Assembly (NCBI RefSeq): GCF_013359945.1
Contig: NZ_JABWCS010000221.1
Location: forward strand, 62,001-126,000
Reading direction: 5' to 3'
Source: Paenibacillus agri
GTDB taxonomy: Bacteria > Bacillota > Bacilli > Paenibacillales > Paenibacillaceae
DNA length: 64,000 bases
In this document: piece by piece, positions 8,401 to 17,800 of the stretch
How positions within the stretch are numbered: position 1 is the first letter of the stretch
Layout of the letters: each line of letters begins with the position of its first letter
Notes under the pieces: model-generated
Seen by the model: only the letters and a program-made list of their open reading frames with translations
Told to the model about the DNA's origin: nothing
Databases searched by the model: none
Program-made: the position numbers and the translations under genes

Positions 8401-8440
8401 TTAGGAAAATGTAGGAAACTGTAGGAAACTGTAGGGAACG
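8401..8440. repeat. 10-bp tandem repeat
   Basis: GTAGGAAACT occurs at 8411 and 8421, with a diverged unit on either side (8401 and 8431). It lies about 125 bp before the next gene start. Confidence 0.75.
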
Positions 8441-8564
8441 CCAAGGATGCGTCCGAAGCTGATTCATCTGAGATATATAACCTGTGCGTGCGTTTCATAC
8501 AATCACATAAATTATGGACCTCGCTAAGCAGATAACAAACAAAGACAGACAAGGATGGTGGAGT

Positions 8565-9365
8565 ATGAAATACAAACTGATTGCACTGGATGTCGATGGA
8601 ACACTGCTCAATGATGATCATCAACTGAGCGAGGAGAACATGCAAGCCATTGCGGAGGTAACGCGGCTGGGTGGCCGAATTGTATTATGTACAGGGCGCA
8701 GCCCGCAGAACTCGATTCCTTTTATGCAGGAGATGGGACTGTCGGGTTATGTGTTGGGCCATAATGGTGCAGCCACCGTGCGAGTGGAGAACCGGGAAGT
8801 GCTGCATCAATATGGATTAGACGCACGCGGATTAGACCCTTATATTGAGTATTGCCGCGAACGCGGAATGCATTTTGACATCAACACGGCTTTTGATATG
8901 TACGTGGACAATGTGGAGAACCTATCCAAAGAAGCTAATCATATGTATGAGAATTTTCAGGTTGTACCAGCCTCGCTGCCGGCCTGGGAAGATTTCCGGG
9001 AGCCGATTGTGAAGTTCACCGTGTTCTCGAAGCCGGATATTCTGGATGAAGCAGAACGGGAATGGGGCACCTGGACACAGCAATATAACATTTTGCGCAG
9101 CGGGGAATTTTTCATTGATTTTATGAATCCGGAAGCCTCCAAAGGCAATGCACTAAAAAACCTGGCCGCAGATCTCGGCGTTCCCCGGGAGGAAGTTCTA
9201 TCAATCGGCAATTACTTCAACGATATCTCCATGCTGACGTATGCTGGTCTAGGCGTAGCGATGGAAAATTCTCCGGTTGAGGTTAAAGCGGCCGCTGATG
9301 TCATTACCGGGACCAACAATGAACATGGCGTACGTGATGCGCTCGTAAAATACTGTTTGTCCTAA
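8565..9365 (+). CDS. Cof-type HAD phosphatase
   Basis: A 266-residue haloacid-dehalogenase hydrolase of the Cof/YidA class, which dephosphorylates sugar phosphates, nucleotides or flavin precursors in the cytoplasm. Motif I is DVDGTLLNDD (residues 8-17), motif II is CTGRSP, and motif IV is SIGNYFNDISML followed by VAMENSP. The large cap domain of the IIB type lies between them. The ATG at 8565 follows GGTGG and is chosen over an upstream in-frame start at 8514 that lacks the family sequence. It is a single-gene unit closed by a good terminator, sitting just after the repeat zone. The substrate cannot be told from sequence. Confidence 0.88.
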   Translation: MKYKLIALDVDGTLLNDDHQLSEENMQAIAEVTRLGGRIVLCTGRSPQNSIPFMQEMGLSGYVLGHNGAATVRVENREVLHQYGLDARGLDPYIEYCRERGMHFDINTAFDMYVDNVENLSKEANHMYENFQVVPASLPAWEDFREPIVKFTVFSKPDILDEAEREWGTWTQQYNILRSGEFFIDFMNPEASKGNALKNLAADLGVPREEVLSIGNYFNDISMLTYAGLGVAMENSPVEVKAAADVITGTNNEHGVRDALVKYCLS

Positions 9366-9409
9366 AGTGACAAGTGGATCGAACAAGACATATTAAAAAG
9401 GTTAGTTAT

Positions 9410-9468
9410 AAAAGACTGTAGACACAGATCAGCCGATAAAGGTGATGCGTGTTTGCAGTCTTTTTTTA
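9410..9468 (+). terminator. Rho-independent terminator after the HAD gene
   Basis: AAAGACTGTAGACAC pairs with GTGTTTGCAGTCTTT (two mismatches) and is followed by a T run. Confidence 0.85.
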
Positions 9469-9718
9469 TCATAGTAGGAAATTCTTTGGTTGAGTGGGGC
9501 AAATTAAAACAGAATCACCGAAATGGTGCAGGCTTTTTTTGCAGAGTAAGGAACTCTTGGGTAAGCTGACGTTCCTGTTTGATGTGTAAGGCACATACGA
9601 ATTTATTAAAAGATTGCATTAAAAAGTTATTATTTGTAAATTAAAACATATTAAATAATAATGGTTAATTTTGGACGTCAGGGTTTGCAAGGGAAGATAC
9701 AAGAGAGTAGGGATCAGG
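9469..9718. other. AT-rich non-coding stretch
   Basis: No open frame with a ribosome site is visible. A short hairpin CACC-GAAAT-GGTG before a run of seven T at about 9517-9540 might be a second weak terminator. I see nothing else. Confidence 0.5.
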
Positions 9719-10147
9719 ATGAGCCTTCTACAGGCACTTATTGGGTAAGCCCAGCACCCCAAAGGCTTGGTGGGTAATGTGATGCTGAAGATGATGAACA
9801 AGGCATATTCGAAGATGCTTCCCTTGGCTTTTCACGAAATTGCGATAAAAGAAGATGACATTATAATGGATATCGGCTGCGGTGGTGGTCAGACCATACA
9901 TAGATTTGCAAAAAAATATAAACTTGCCAAGATTTATGGTGTCGGTATTTCTCCGAAATCTTTAGAAACGCCAACACAAAAAAATCGGGAAGCAGTAGCT
10001 AGCGGCAGGCCTGGAGGAGCCTTTATCATTGTTTCTCAAATTTACAAAATCAATTACCATATGCAGTCATTTACTCAAAATGAAGAAGTAGAGCAATTGT
10101 TCAGGCAAACCGGCTTCAAAGCAGTGAGAATTCGAGAGAACCACTAA
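9719..10147 (+). pseudogene. Class I SAM-dependent methyltransferase, stop codon and internal deletion
   Basis: The frame begins at ATG 9719 (MSLLQALIG), hits TAA at 9746-9748, and continues in the same frame with AQHPKGL--NVMLKMMNKAYSKM and SAM motif I MDIGCGGGQTIHRFAKKY. After NREAVASGR it jumps directly to PGGAFIIVSQIYK, which in relatives lies about 45 residues further on, after the LKPGG turn. The C-terminal part (EEVEQLFRQTGFKAVRI) is present. So the middle of the Rossmann domain is missing in frame, and there is a nonsense codon at position 10. An internal TTG at 9767 could in theory restart translation, but the product would lack the catalytic core. Confidence 0.85.
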
Positions 10148-10167
10148 GTGAAATTACATTCGAATAG

Positions 10168-10194
10168 AAGACTAGGCATGATTCTGGTGAAGTT
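10168..10194. repeat. Dispersed repeat, short copy
   Basis: A 27-bp segment starting AAGACTAGGCATGATTCTGG differs at four positions from 46189-46215, which is the edge of a larger structured element. No further similarity continues downstream here, so this copy appears truncated. Confidence 0.55.
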
Positions 10195-10233
10195 ACAGTC
10201 TAGTTAAGAGTGAAAAAAGGTCGACCTACCAAC

Positions 10234-10420
10234 TAACAGCATTTTTGTATCTTATATTTCTTAAAAAATGATAAATGAGGTACATAAGAGCATTATTGTA
10301 TCTTATTTTTCGAAAAAGTAAGCTGGACGGGGTATTCGGAAGATTTAAGGTACAATATTGTACTTAATTCTCATTAATCCTTGACTGCAGAGAATTTAGG
10401 ATACAAAAATGCCGTTAATT
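10234..10420. repeat. Second cluster of ~27-bp palindromic repeats
   Basis: Copies at about 10234-10259, 10272-10294 overlapping 10288-10310, 10342-10369 and 10393-10420 share the core of the 8051-8241 cluster. The 10342 copy (TTAAGGTACAATATTGTACTTAA) is the most symmetric. The rest of 10148-10588 holds no gene that I can see. Confidence 0.65.
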
Positions 10421-10511
10421 GTACTTTCGAAAGGTTGTTGTGAGGATGGAGTATCTAAGAATAGGCTTATATGGGGGAGCAAACTAATCTGAGGTCTATG
10501 TAGCTTGAGCT

Positions 10512-10556
10512 GAAAAATAAAACAGCCGCATCATCCTCAATTGGACGGCACAGCTG
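10512..10556 (-). terminator. Probable terminator of the YjcZ-like gene
   Basis: Read on the minus strand, CAGCTGTGCCGTCC pairs with GGATGATGCGGCTG using several G-U pairs and is followed by TTTTATTTTT. Confidence 0.6.
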
Positions 10557-10588
10557 CTTGTCGTGTATATGCTTTAAGTCAGTAAATC

Positions 10589-10681
10589 TTAGATGAACAA
10601 CGAACGGGAAATGATAACAAGCAGTATGAAAAGTACCAAAATCGCTCCTGTTGAAGTAAAACCACCGTAACCTGCACCCAT
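10589..10681 (-). CDS. YjcZ-like sporulation-associated peptide, 30 aa
   Basis: A 30-codon gene on the minus strand from ATG (10679-10681) to TAA (10589-10591). The product starts MGAGYGGFTSTGAI and continues as a single hydrophobic helix ending SRSLFI. The glycine/tyrosine-rich head plus one helix is the layout of the YjcZ family, tiny proteins found in spore-forming Bacilli, often encoded in multiple copies; they are thought to sit in membranes of the developing spore. A very strong ribosome site (GGGAGG) lies 8 bp upstream, and a hairpin terminator follows. Confidence 0.85.
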   Translation of the reverse strand: MGAGYGGFTSTGAILVLFILLVIISRSLFI

Positions 10682-10814
10682 AACTGATTCCTCCCTTAGG
10701 TCTGATCTTGTTCCCAATGCCGATGCTATACACTCGGTGCGTTTGGGATAATGACATCATATGCCGGGGAGGGCTTCATGAACTGGTCATAGGCCCATTG
10801 CTTGTCAAGATAGG

Positions 10815-12203
10815 CTACAGGCTACGTAGACCTTTGGGAAAATGGTTCTTAAGCTGTCCTGAGCTGGCTTTGCCCCAGCTGACCGGGAGGCCATCTACTG
10901 TTACCAGCGTCCAACCGTGCAGCCCGGCGGGGACAGACAAACTTTCACCACGTAGCCAGGCATTGATTTCAGGCCCGTCCGCAGCCAAGTTATAACTACG
11001 TGCAGCCTGTCCTTGTTGTAATGACATGGCTAATGCATGGGCAGGCTCGATCCGGTTTTTCTTCATGTGGGCCACATGAAGTCCGGCTCGGGGGACTCTC
11101 AGTCCATCAAGCAGTCCTGGATGCATGATCTCATTGAAGGCTTCGGGGAGCAGATACAGTGATTCACCGAAGAGAAGTGGAACACCTTGCACATTAAATC
11201 CGGGCAGTTCCGTCTCCGCCCAAGCTTTAAATTGCTCTAAAGCCTCTTTGGTAGAGGAGGCAACTCCCGGACTTCGCTTGTTTTTTCCACTGCTGCGCTT
11301 ATTACGCTTAGGCTCCGCCGTCACTGCTGCATCTTCTTCATTTTCCTGCTTCCGCAGGAGCGCCACGAAATGTCCCTCACCTTTTTCTAAATGCGGCCAT
11401 AGCCGCTTGCTGGTTACCAGTTCCATATCGGGATAACTGTCCAGGATTTGCTCAATGGTGTCCTCATTTTCCTTGCGGTTAAAAGTGCAAGTGGAGTAAG
11501 CTATGTAGCCACCGGGCTTAAGCATTCTATAGGCTTCCTGCAAAATGTCCCATTGTCTCGAAGCGCACATTTCTACATGATCCGGTGACCATTCGGCAAT
11601 GGCCCCGGCATCCTTGCGGAACATGCCCTCGCCGGAGCAGGGAGCATCCAGCATAATCCGGTCGAAGGTCTCCGGGAAGCGCCGGGCTAATTCCTCTGGG
11701 GTAGCGTTGGTGACAAGTGCGTGTGCAATGCCAAGTCGTTCCACATTTTCGGCGAGAATCTTGGCCCGTTCAGGATGAATCTCATTGGAGACCAGCAGGC
11801 CCCGGCCCTGCATCAAAGCAGCGATATGGGTAGTCTTGCCTCCTGGTGCTGCTGCAAGATCCAATACAGTCTCCCCGGGACGTGGGGCCAGCAATTCGGC
11901 GGCGGACATTGCCGAGGGCTCTTGTATATAATATAGTCCGGCAGCATGGTAAGGATGTTTGCCCGGACGGGATGGCTCTTCGTAATAGAATCCTTCAGAA
12001 CACCAAGGTACCGGTTCCAAATCAAACATGGAGACGGTGTTCTCAGCGGCGCTCAGGCCTGCTGTCGTCCCGCTTTTAAGCCGGTTGAATCTCAGTCCTT
12101 GGCTGCGCGGTGCTGTGTAGCTTTTCAGAAAAGCGTCCGCCTCTTGTCCCAGTATATCTCTCATTGTTGCGGTAAAAGCGGCGGGCAGCCGTTCTTCCAT
12201 CAT
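10815..12203 (-). CDS. RsmF-type (NOL1/NOP2/Sun) rRNA m5C methyltransferase, second paralogue
   Basis: A 462-residue paralogue of the enzyme at 5234-6745, with the same order of parts: AAAPGGKTTHIAA (SAM site), DAPCSGEGMFR and STCTFNRKENE (the two catalytic cysteines), a Lys/Arg-rich linker (KRNKRSSGKNKRSPG, about residue 295) and a C-terminal RsmF/PUA-like region ending WGKASSGQLKNHFPKG. Both share the stretch GLYYIQEPSAM. Two such genes 5 kb apart in inverted orientation suggest ancient duplication with separate rRNA targets. It is transcribed divergently from the glycosyltransferase gene at 12378. Confidence 0.9.
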   Translation of the reverse strand: MMEERLPAAFTATMRDILGQEADAFLKSYTAPRSQGLRFNRLKSGTTAGLSAAENTVSMFDLEPVPWCSEGFYYEEPSRPGKHPYHAAGLYYIQEPSAMSAAELLAPRPGETVLDLAAAPGGKTTHIAALMQGRGLLVSNEIHPERAKILAENVERLGIAHALVTNATPEELARRFPETFDRIMLDAPCSGEGMFRKDAGAIAEWSPDHVEMCASRQWDILQEAYRMLKPGGYIAYSTCTFNRKENEDTIEQILDSYPDMELVTSKRLWPHLEKGEGHFVALLRKQENEEDAAVTAEPKRNKRSSGKNKRSPGVASSTKEALEQFKAWAETELPGFNVQGVPLLFGESLYLLPEAFNEIMHPGLLDGLRVPRAGLHVAHMKKNRIEPAHALAMSLQQGQAARSYNLAADGPEINAWLRGESLSVPAGLHGWTLVTVDGLPVSWGKASSGQLKNHFPKGLRSL

Positions 12204-12377
12204 ACGTCATTCTCCTTTTGTCAGTTGCTGTTTCATGTTGATACCGATAAAATCAAAGTATGAATCATTAAACCTCCCCAGACATGATGTCCTTATCTGG
12301 AAAGTTTACATATGAATAACTATATCACAATTGCCGGGTCTCACCGTAATCAGGGCAATAGTAAAGGGGATAGACCT

Positions 12378-13514
12378 ATGAATTTGCTGCAAGCGCTCTT
12401 CTTTCCGCCGGAACAACCCGGCGGGGTATCTTCTATGATTCCATATCTGCAGGAAAGGTTCCGTTCCAGCCGCTGGGAGATGGATTTGTTCTGGCTGCCC
12501 AAGCGGATACGCGGGAAAGGACATGAGGAAGTTGTGTTCGAAACCTTCGATTGGACACGTTATGGCGAAAGCCATATTGTGCAAAAATATATCCAAACCT
12601 ATCGTGATTATTTATGGTGGACCAAGCTTCGTCTGAGCAAAAAATATGATCTTATTCATGCGCATCACCCCATAGCGGGACTGGCGATGAAGCAGGTTTT
12701 CCCGGACGTTCCGTTGATCCAGACTTTGCACTCCAGCTATGAGCGGGAACTGATCCTGAACGGAGTCATTGCTGAGGGTGGGCTGGAGCACCAGTTTCTA
12801 GTATCCATCTATCGTGAGCTGGAGCATGTCAGTGACCGTCTCATGACCGTATCGCGCTCCTTCGCCGACTATCTGTCACCATATCTGGATGAGCCTACGC
12901 GTGTCGGGGTGATTCCAAACGGGTTCGATGAGAAGCGATTCAAGCCGGTCCCGCATGATAATAATATTCCCCAATTAGTTACTGTCACCCGTTTGGTGCC
13001 GGCGAAAGGGATTGATACGCTGTTTCATGCCTGCGCTGAGCTGAAGAAGCGCGGACATGAGTATGTACTGCATATTATCGGCGACGGTCCTTCCCGGTCT
13101 GAGCTTGAGAAGCTGGCTCAAGAACTTGGTATCTACAATGAGACGATTTTTTATGGATATACGCTTCATCCGGAGGAATTTATGCCCTTCTTTGATATCT
13201 TTGTTCTGCCTTCCCGCGCGGAAGCCTTCGGCTCTGTTTTTGCGGAAGCTGCGCTGAGCTGTCTGGCTCTGGTCGGCACTAATGTGGGCGGTATTCCGGA
13301 ACAGATTGAGGATGGTGTGAACGGACTGCTTGTCAACCCGGACGATGATATTGAACTGGCGGACGCCTTGGAGAAAGTGATTGCCGATCCAGCCTACCGT
13401 TATGAGCTGTCACGGTCAGCCTGGGAGAAAGCTAAAAGCCGTTACTCCCTTACCCGGGTTGCCAATGAACTTAAAAAAACCTATTTGCAGCATCAATCCG
13501 AAAAGAAGGGTTGA
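12378..13514 (+). CDS. Glycosyltransferase family 4
   Basis: A 378-residue GT-B fold retaining glycosyltransferase. The C-terminal nucleotide-sugar domain shows VTRLVPAKGIDTL, IIGDGPSRSELEKL, and the acceptor/donor signature EAFGSVFAEAALSCLALVGTNVGGIPEQIEDGVNG (E-x7-E). The N-terminal half has the usual acceptor-domain pattern (PPEQPGGVSSM, DLIHAHHPIAG). The ATG at 12378 follows AAGGGG and begins homologous sequence; an earlier in-frame ATG at 12312 does not. The substrate is unknown. The stop is followed at once by yhaO, so expression of the two is probably linked even though the functions differ. Confidence 0.88.
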   Translation: MNLLQALFFPPEQPGGVSSMIPYLQERFRSSRWEMDLFWLPKRIRGKGHEEVVFETFDWTRYGESHIVQKYIQTYRDYLWWTKLRLSKKYDLIHAHHPIAGLAMKQVFPDVPLIQTLHSSYERELILNGVIAEGGLEHQFLVSIYRELEHVSDRLMTVSRSFADYLSPYLDEPTRVGVIPNGFDEKRFKPVPHDNNIPQLVTVTRLVPAKGIDTLFHACAELKKRGHEYVLHIIGDGPSRSELEKLAQELGIYNETIFYGYTLHPEEFMPFFDIFVLPSRAEAFGSVFAEAALSCLALVGTNVGGIPEQIEDGVNGLLVNPDDDIELADALEKVIADPAYRYELSRSAWEKAKSRYSLTRVANELKKTYLQHQSEKKG

Positions 13515-13519
13515 GCGTG

Positions 13520-14878
13520 ATGATCCCTTTCCGTTTTCTGCATGCTGCGGATTTGCATCTGGACAGTCGTTTTGCCGGTTTGGCTCATCTGCCGGCCGCT
13601 GTCCGCTCCTATTTACGGGAGTCTACCTTTGCCGCCCTCGGGCGGCTTATCTGTTTAGCGATAAAGGAAAATGTTGATTTTGTCGTCATCAGCGGGGATA
13701 TCTATGATGTGTCGGATGCCTCTTTGCAAGGACAGCTACGATTCCAGGAGGCCCTGAAGGAGCTAGGAGAGCAGGGCATCCCTGTATTTCTGATTCACGG
13801 GAATCATGATCCGCTGGATGGTCCGCGTCTGGTTGCCGAAATGCCGGAACATGTAACGGTATTCGGAGGGGATGCGCCGGGATATGCCACAGCTCACCGC
13901 CGCAGGGACGGACAAGAAGTCGCTATTGTAAGCGGTATATCCTATCCTACTGCCAAGGTTACCGCAAACACAGCAGTGACATTTAGCCGGAAGCCAGGCA
14001 GTGAGCTGTTTCATATTGCCCTGCTGCACGGGAATGTGGACGGCGATCTCCAGCATGAGACGTATTCACCGTGCAGCCGCAAGGATCTGATTGGTCAAGG
14101 GTTTGACTATTGGGCGCTGGGCCATATTCATAAGCGCAGCATTTTATATGAAAAGCCTTATATCGTTTACCCCGGAAATATTCAAGGACGTAGTGTCAAG
14201 GAGACCGGCCCAAAGGGCTGTTATGTGGTTGATGTAAGGGAGAACGGAGAAGCGGCGCTGCAGTTTCACGAGCTGGATATCGTCCGCTGGCAGGTGACTG
14301 AGTTGTCTATCGACGGCATGGAACATGAAGCACAGTGGGTGGAGGCGGTGGAGCGGAGGATTGAAGACATCCGGGAGGCAGATCCGCATCTGATGACTGT
14401 TGTCCGGTTCCGTCTGACGGGCAGGGGGAACGTTCATCGGCTTCTGGCAGAAAAAGGGGCAGCTGCGGATTTACTGAGCGAACTTCAGCGGCGTGAAGCG
14501 CTCCGGGCAGAGCGGAAGGAATATCCGGGTCTGGTATGGACAGAAGGTTTTGCCGTGGAATCTGGACTTGCAGTAGACCGATCGCGGTTGCTGCAGGAGG
14601 ATAGCTTTCTGGGCGAAATGCTCCGATTAGCTGAAAAGGGTGAAGGAGAGGGTTCACGGGAAGAACTGGAGGATATCATTAGCAGCGCAATTGCGCCATT
14701 AATGGAGAACCGTGAACTGCGCCGGCTATTGTCACAGGTCAGCGAAGAAGAGAAACTGGACTGGCTCAGAGGCGCGGCAGAGCTTGGGATTACTTTGCTG
14801 AGCGGACTGGAAGGTGCCGGTGAAGCAGAGGGTGGCTTCCGGGACAAGCCTGACGGAGGGCGATATGATGAAGATTGA
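13520..14878 (+). CDS. yhaO: DNA repair exonuclease subunit, SbcD-like metallophosphoesterase
   Basis: A 452-residue calcineurin-type phosphoesterase of the YhaO/SbcD branch. Metal-binding motifs appear in order: FLHAADLHLD, VVISGDIYD, IHGNHDP, ALLHGN and GHIHKRS. SbcD/Mre11-type partners nick and trim DNA ends together with an SMC-like ATPase, here the next gene. Possible starts are TTG 13511, GTG 13517 and ATG 13520; all sit near AGAAGGG, and 13520 places MIPFRFLHAADLH at the start as in relatives. The gene slightly overlaps or abuts the glycosyltransferase stop and overlaps yhaN by 11-14 bp. Confidence 0.88.
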   Translation: MIPFRFLHAADLHLDSRFAGLAHLPAAVRSYLRESTFAALGRLICLAIKENVDFVVISGDIYDVSDASLQGQLRFQEALKELGEQGIPVFLIHGNHDPLDGPRLVAEMPEHVTVFGGDAPGYATAHRRRDGQEVAIVSGISYPTAKVTANTAVTFSRKPGSELFHIALLHGNVDGDLQHETYSPCSRKDLIGQGFDYWALGHIHKRSILYEKPYIVYPGNIQGRSVKETGPKGCYVVDVRENGEAALQFHELDIVRWQVTELSIDGMEHEAQWVEAVERRIEDIREADPHLMTVVRFRLTGRGNVHRLLAEKGAAADLLSELQRREALRAERKEYPGLVWTEGFAVESGLAVDRSRLLQEDSFLGEMLRLAEKGEGEGSREELEDIISSAIAPLMENRELRRLLSQVSEEEKLDWLRGAAELGITLLSGLEGAGEAEGGFRDKPDGGRYDED

Positions 14879-17800
14879 GCAATTGCAAATCAGCGGCTTC
14901 GGCCGGATTCAGGGTCGCGAGTTGGCACTGAGTGATGGTGTTACGGTGCTGTATGGCCAGAACGAAGCCGGGAAAAGCACAACACTCCAGTTCATCCGTG
15001 CGATGCTGTACGGGATTCCTGGACGCAGTTATCCCACAGAACGTTATGAGCCTCCCCATGGCGGGGTCCATGGTGGAGTGCTTAAGGCTCGGGACCGGGA
15101 GGGCGGACTATGGCAAATCCGCCGTTTTGCAGCCGGTGGAGAGGGGCAAGGACGGGGCGAGAAGCTGAATGTTACAGTTAACCGGGCAGACGGAACGACG
15201 GAAGAGCTAGGTCAGGCAGAACTGGAGCGTTATCTGCTCGGCGGTGTCTCCCGCAGTATGTTCCGCCAGCTGTTTGCCGTGTCGCTGGACGAGCTGCAGG
15301 AATTGGCTGCGCTGCAATCTGATGAGATGAGCAGTTATTTGTTCCATGCGGGTATGGGCGGCGGTGGTGAAATTATGCGGGCGGAGCGCCGGCTGGTGCA
15401 GGACGCGGAAAAGCTCTATAAGCCGAGAGGCAAGGTTCAGGAAGCGGCCAAAATTTTGCAATCGATCGAAAAGCTGGAGCAGCAGATGGCGGATAGCCGC
15501 TCTTATCTCCCGCGTTACAACGACAATACGTTTGCACTGGCGGCGACGGAAGCGGAATTGGCTAAGGTCGAGGAACGCCGTGACAGCACTAGCGCCAGAT
15601 TGATTATGCTGCGCAAGGCGCTGGAAATTCGTAATGTATGGCTGCAATGGAGCGCTGCCCGTCTAGAGTTTGCCGGAATACCACAAATTCAATCCTTTCC
15701 GGAGGAGGGGGCGGTTCGCCTTCAGGAGCTGGAAGCCGAGATTCGCAGCGCGGCAGCAGCTGCCGAACGGATTGAGCGGCTGCAAGCGGAACTGACAGCA
15801 GAACTGGAACAGAATCCCCCAGACCCTGTGATGGTAGCCCAAGGTCCGGCGCTGGAGCGGCTGGACCGTCGCCGCAGTATCTATGAGGACCGCCGTCTAG
15901 AGCGTCAGCGGCTTGCAGGGGAGCTTGATGGGCTGCTGGCGCATATACAGCGCATCTTGCGGAGCATTGATCCTGCGTGGACTACAGCAGAGCTGGCGAC
16001 GTTCTCTGGTGCGGCGGGCGACCGGGAGGCAGCACGGCGCTACGCTGCGGCGTTCGCGAGCTATGATCGCCGCATGGAGTCCCAGGGCGCAGCACGCCAA
16101 GCGCTGCGTTCCCGGCTTGCGGCTGCGGCAGCATCGCTGCAGGCCGCAGAGCGGGCCCTGGCGCGCGAGCAAGCGGCAGGCGCCGAAGTCTTCGCCGCGC
16201 TGCGCCCTGCCAGCGCGCAGGAGGTGCTGCAGCTCTGGGATGAGCTGCAGCAGGCCGCGGAGCGCTGGCGCGAGGCGAAGCTGCACGGCTTGCAGCACGG
16301 CGCGGGGAGCGATGAAGCCATGCGGGCCCGCATGGCTTCGCTCTACCGGCGCCTGCTGCTGACCGGCGCAGCCCTGACCGCGCTGCTGCCCGCGGCGCTG
16401 TGGCTGACCGGGGCACCGCCGGTCAGCGCCTGGATCGCGCTCGGCCTGCTGGCCGCGGCCGATCTGGCCCTGTGGGCCGGCCTGCGCGGAGCGGGCCGGC
16501 GTAAGCCGTCCCCGCCAGGATATGGCGGGGACGGCGGTGATGCAGCCGCCGAGATGCTGCGGCTGCGGGGGCTCTTGCTCTCCGGGGCGGAGCCGGAGAG
16601 CAACACCTCCGGACGACCGCTGCGCAGGTCGTCCGGAGGCCCTGCCAGCCCTGACGCAAGCGGGCTGGAGGCGGGCATGAGGGAGCTGCGCAGGCTCATG
16701 GATGCCTGGACCGCCTGGCGGCAGAAAGTGGATCGCGCCAGTGATGAGCGCGAGGTCTGCCGCACCGAGATGGAGAGCCTTGCCGGGCAGGAGCAGGCAC
16801 TTGCCGCTGAGATGCGCCAGGAAGAAGCGGTCTTCACCGAGACGGCAGGCCGATATGAAGCCTGGCTGCGAAGCCACAAGCTGCCGGAGGGTCTGTCGCC
16901 GGAGGGTCTGCTGGAGATCTTCAGTGCTGTGGAGCAGGGGAATGAACTGCTTCAACAGCAGAGCAAGCTCCGTCTACGGCTTGCACAACTGGAGGCGGAG
17001 TGCGTAGCCTTCGAGGATGAGGTGTTGGCCCTTATGGAGGAAGCGGGATCTTCCGTAGAAGAAGTCGCCGCATCTGCTTCGCAGCCCGAGATGCCGGGAT
17101 CGGAGAGTAGAGCGCGGGAAGAATTGGCCCGGATGATTCCCGGCTGGCTGGAAGCCAGGAAGCTCGCTTGGGACGGGCTCAAAGCAGAGCTGTTGCGGCT
17201 GGATGGCCTGACTTCCAGGCTGAGATCGGCAGAGGGAGAATATGAAGAGGCCCGGCTGCATTTGGAGCGGCTGAAACAGCGCCGCCTAAGTCTTTTGGAG
17301 CAAGGAGGCGCTGAGGGCAGCGAGGAGTTCCTGCGCCGCTCGGCGGCAGTTCAGCGCCGGGGCGAATTGGAAGGGAACCTTCGCCAATGGGAACTGGCCA
17401 TGTTCGGTGGCTGGAGTCAAGAAGGGACTAAGGGATTGCTTGCTCTACTGGATACATTGGATGCATCTGCGTTGGAACAGGAAAGGTCAGTTGCAGAAGA
17501 GCAGGCTGCAACGTCAGAAGAAGAGCGCAGTAGTCTCCTTCAGCGACGAGGGAAGCTGCTCCAGGAGAGAGAATACCTGAAGGAGCGCTGTCTGGAGGAC
17601 ACGGTTCTCCAGCAGCTGGAGGAACAACGGTCCGCGCTTCGTCTCATTGCAGGACAGTATGCGGTGACCGCAATTACTGCGGAACTTATCGGCAGGACGC
17701 GGAGAATCTACGAACAGGAGAAACAGCCGCAGGTGCTGCGGCTGGCCTCGGTCTATTTCAACAAGCTGACTGAAGGAGAGTACCTCAGAGTGGTGATGAC

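Noticed and set aside
8051..10420. Palindromic clusters as CRISPR-like arrays
   Set aside because: Repeats are degenerate, change orientation within a cluster, and spacing is irregular.
15897..16955. Long minus-strand frame inside yhaN
   Set aside because: A shadow caused by the very GC-rich coding region on the plus strand.
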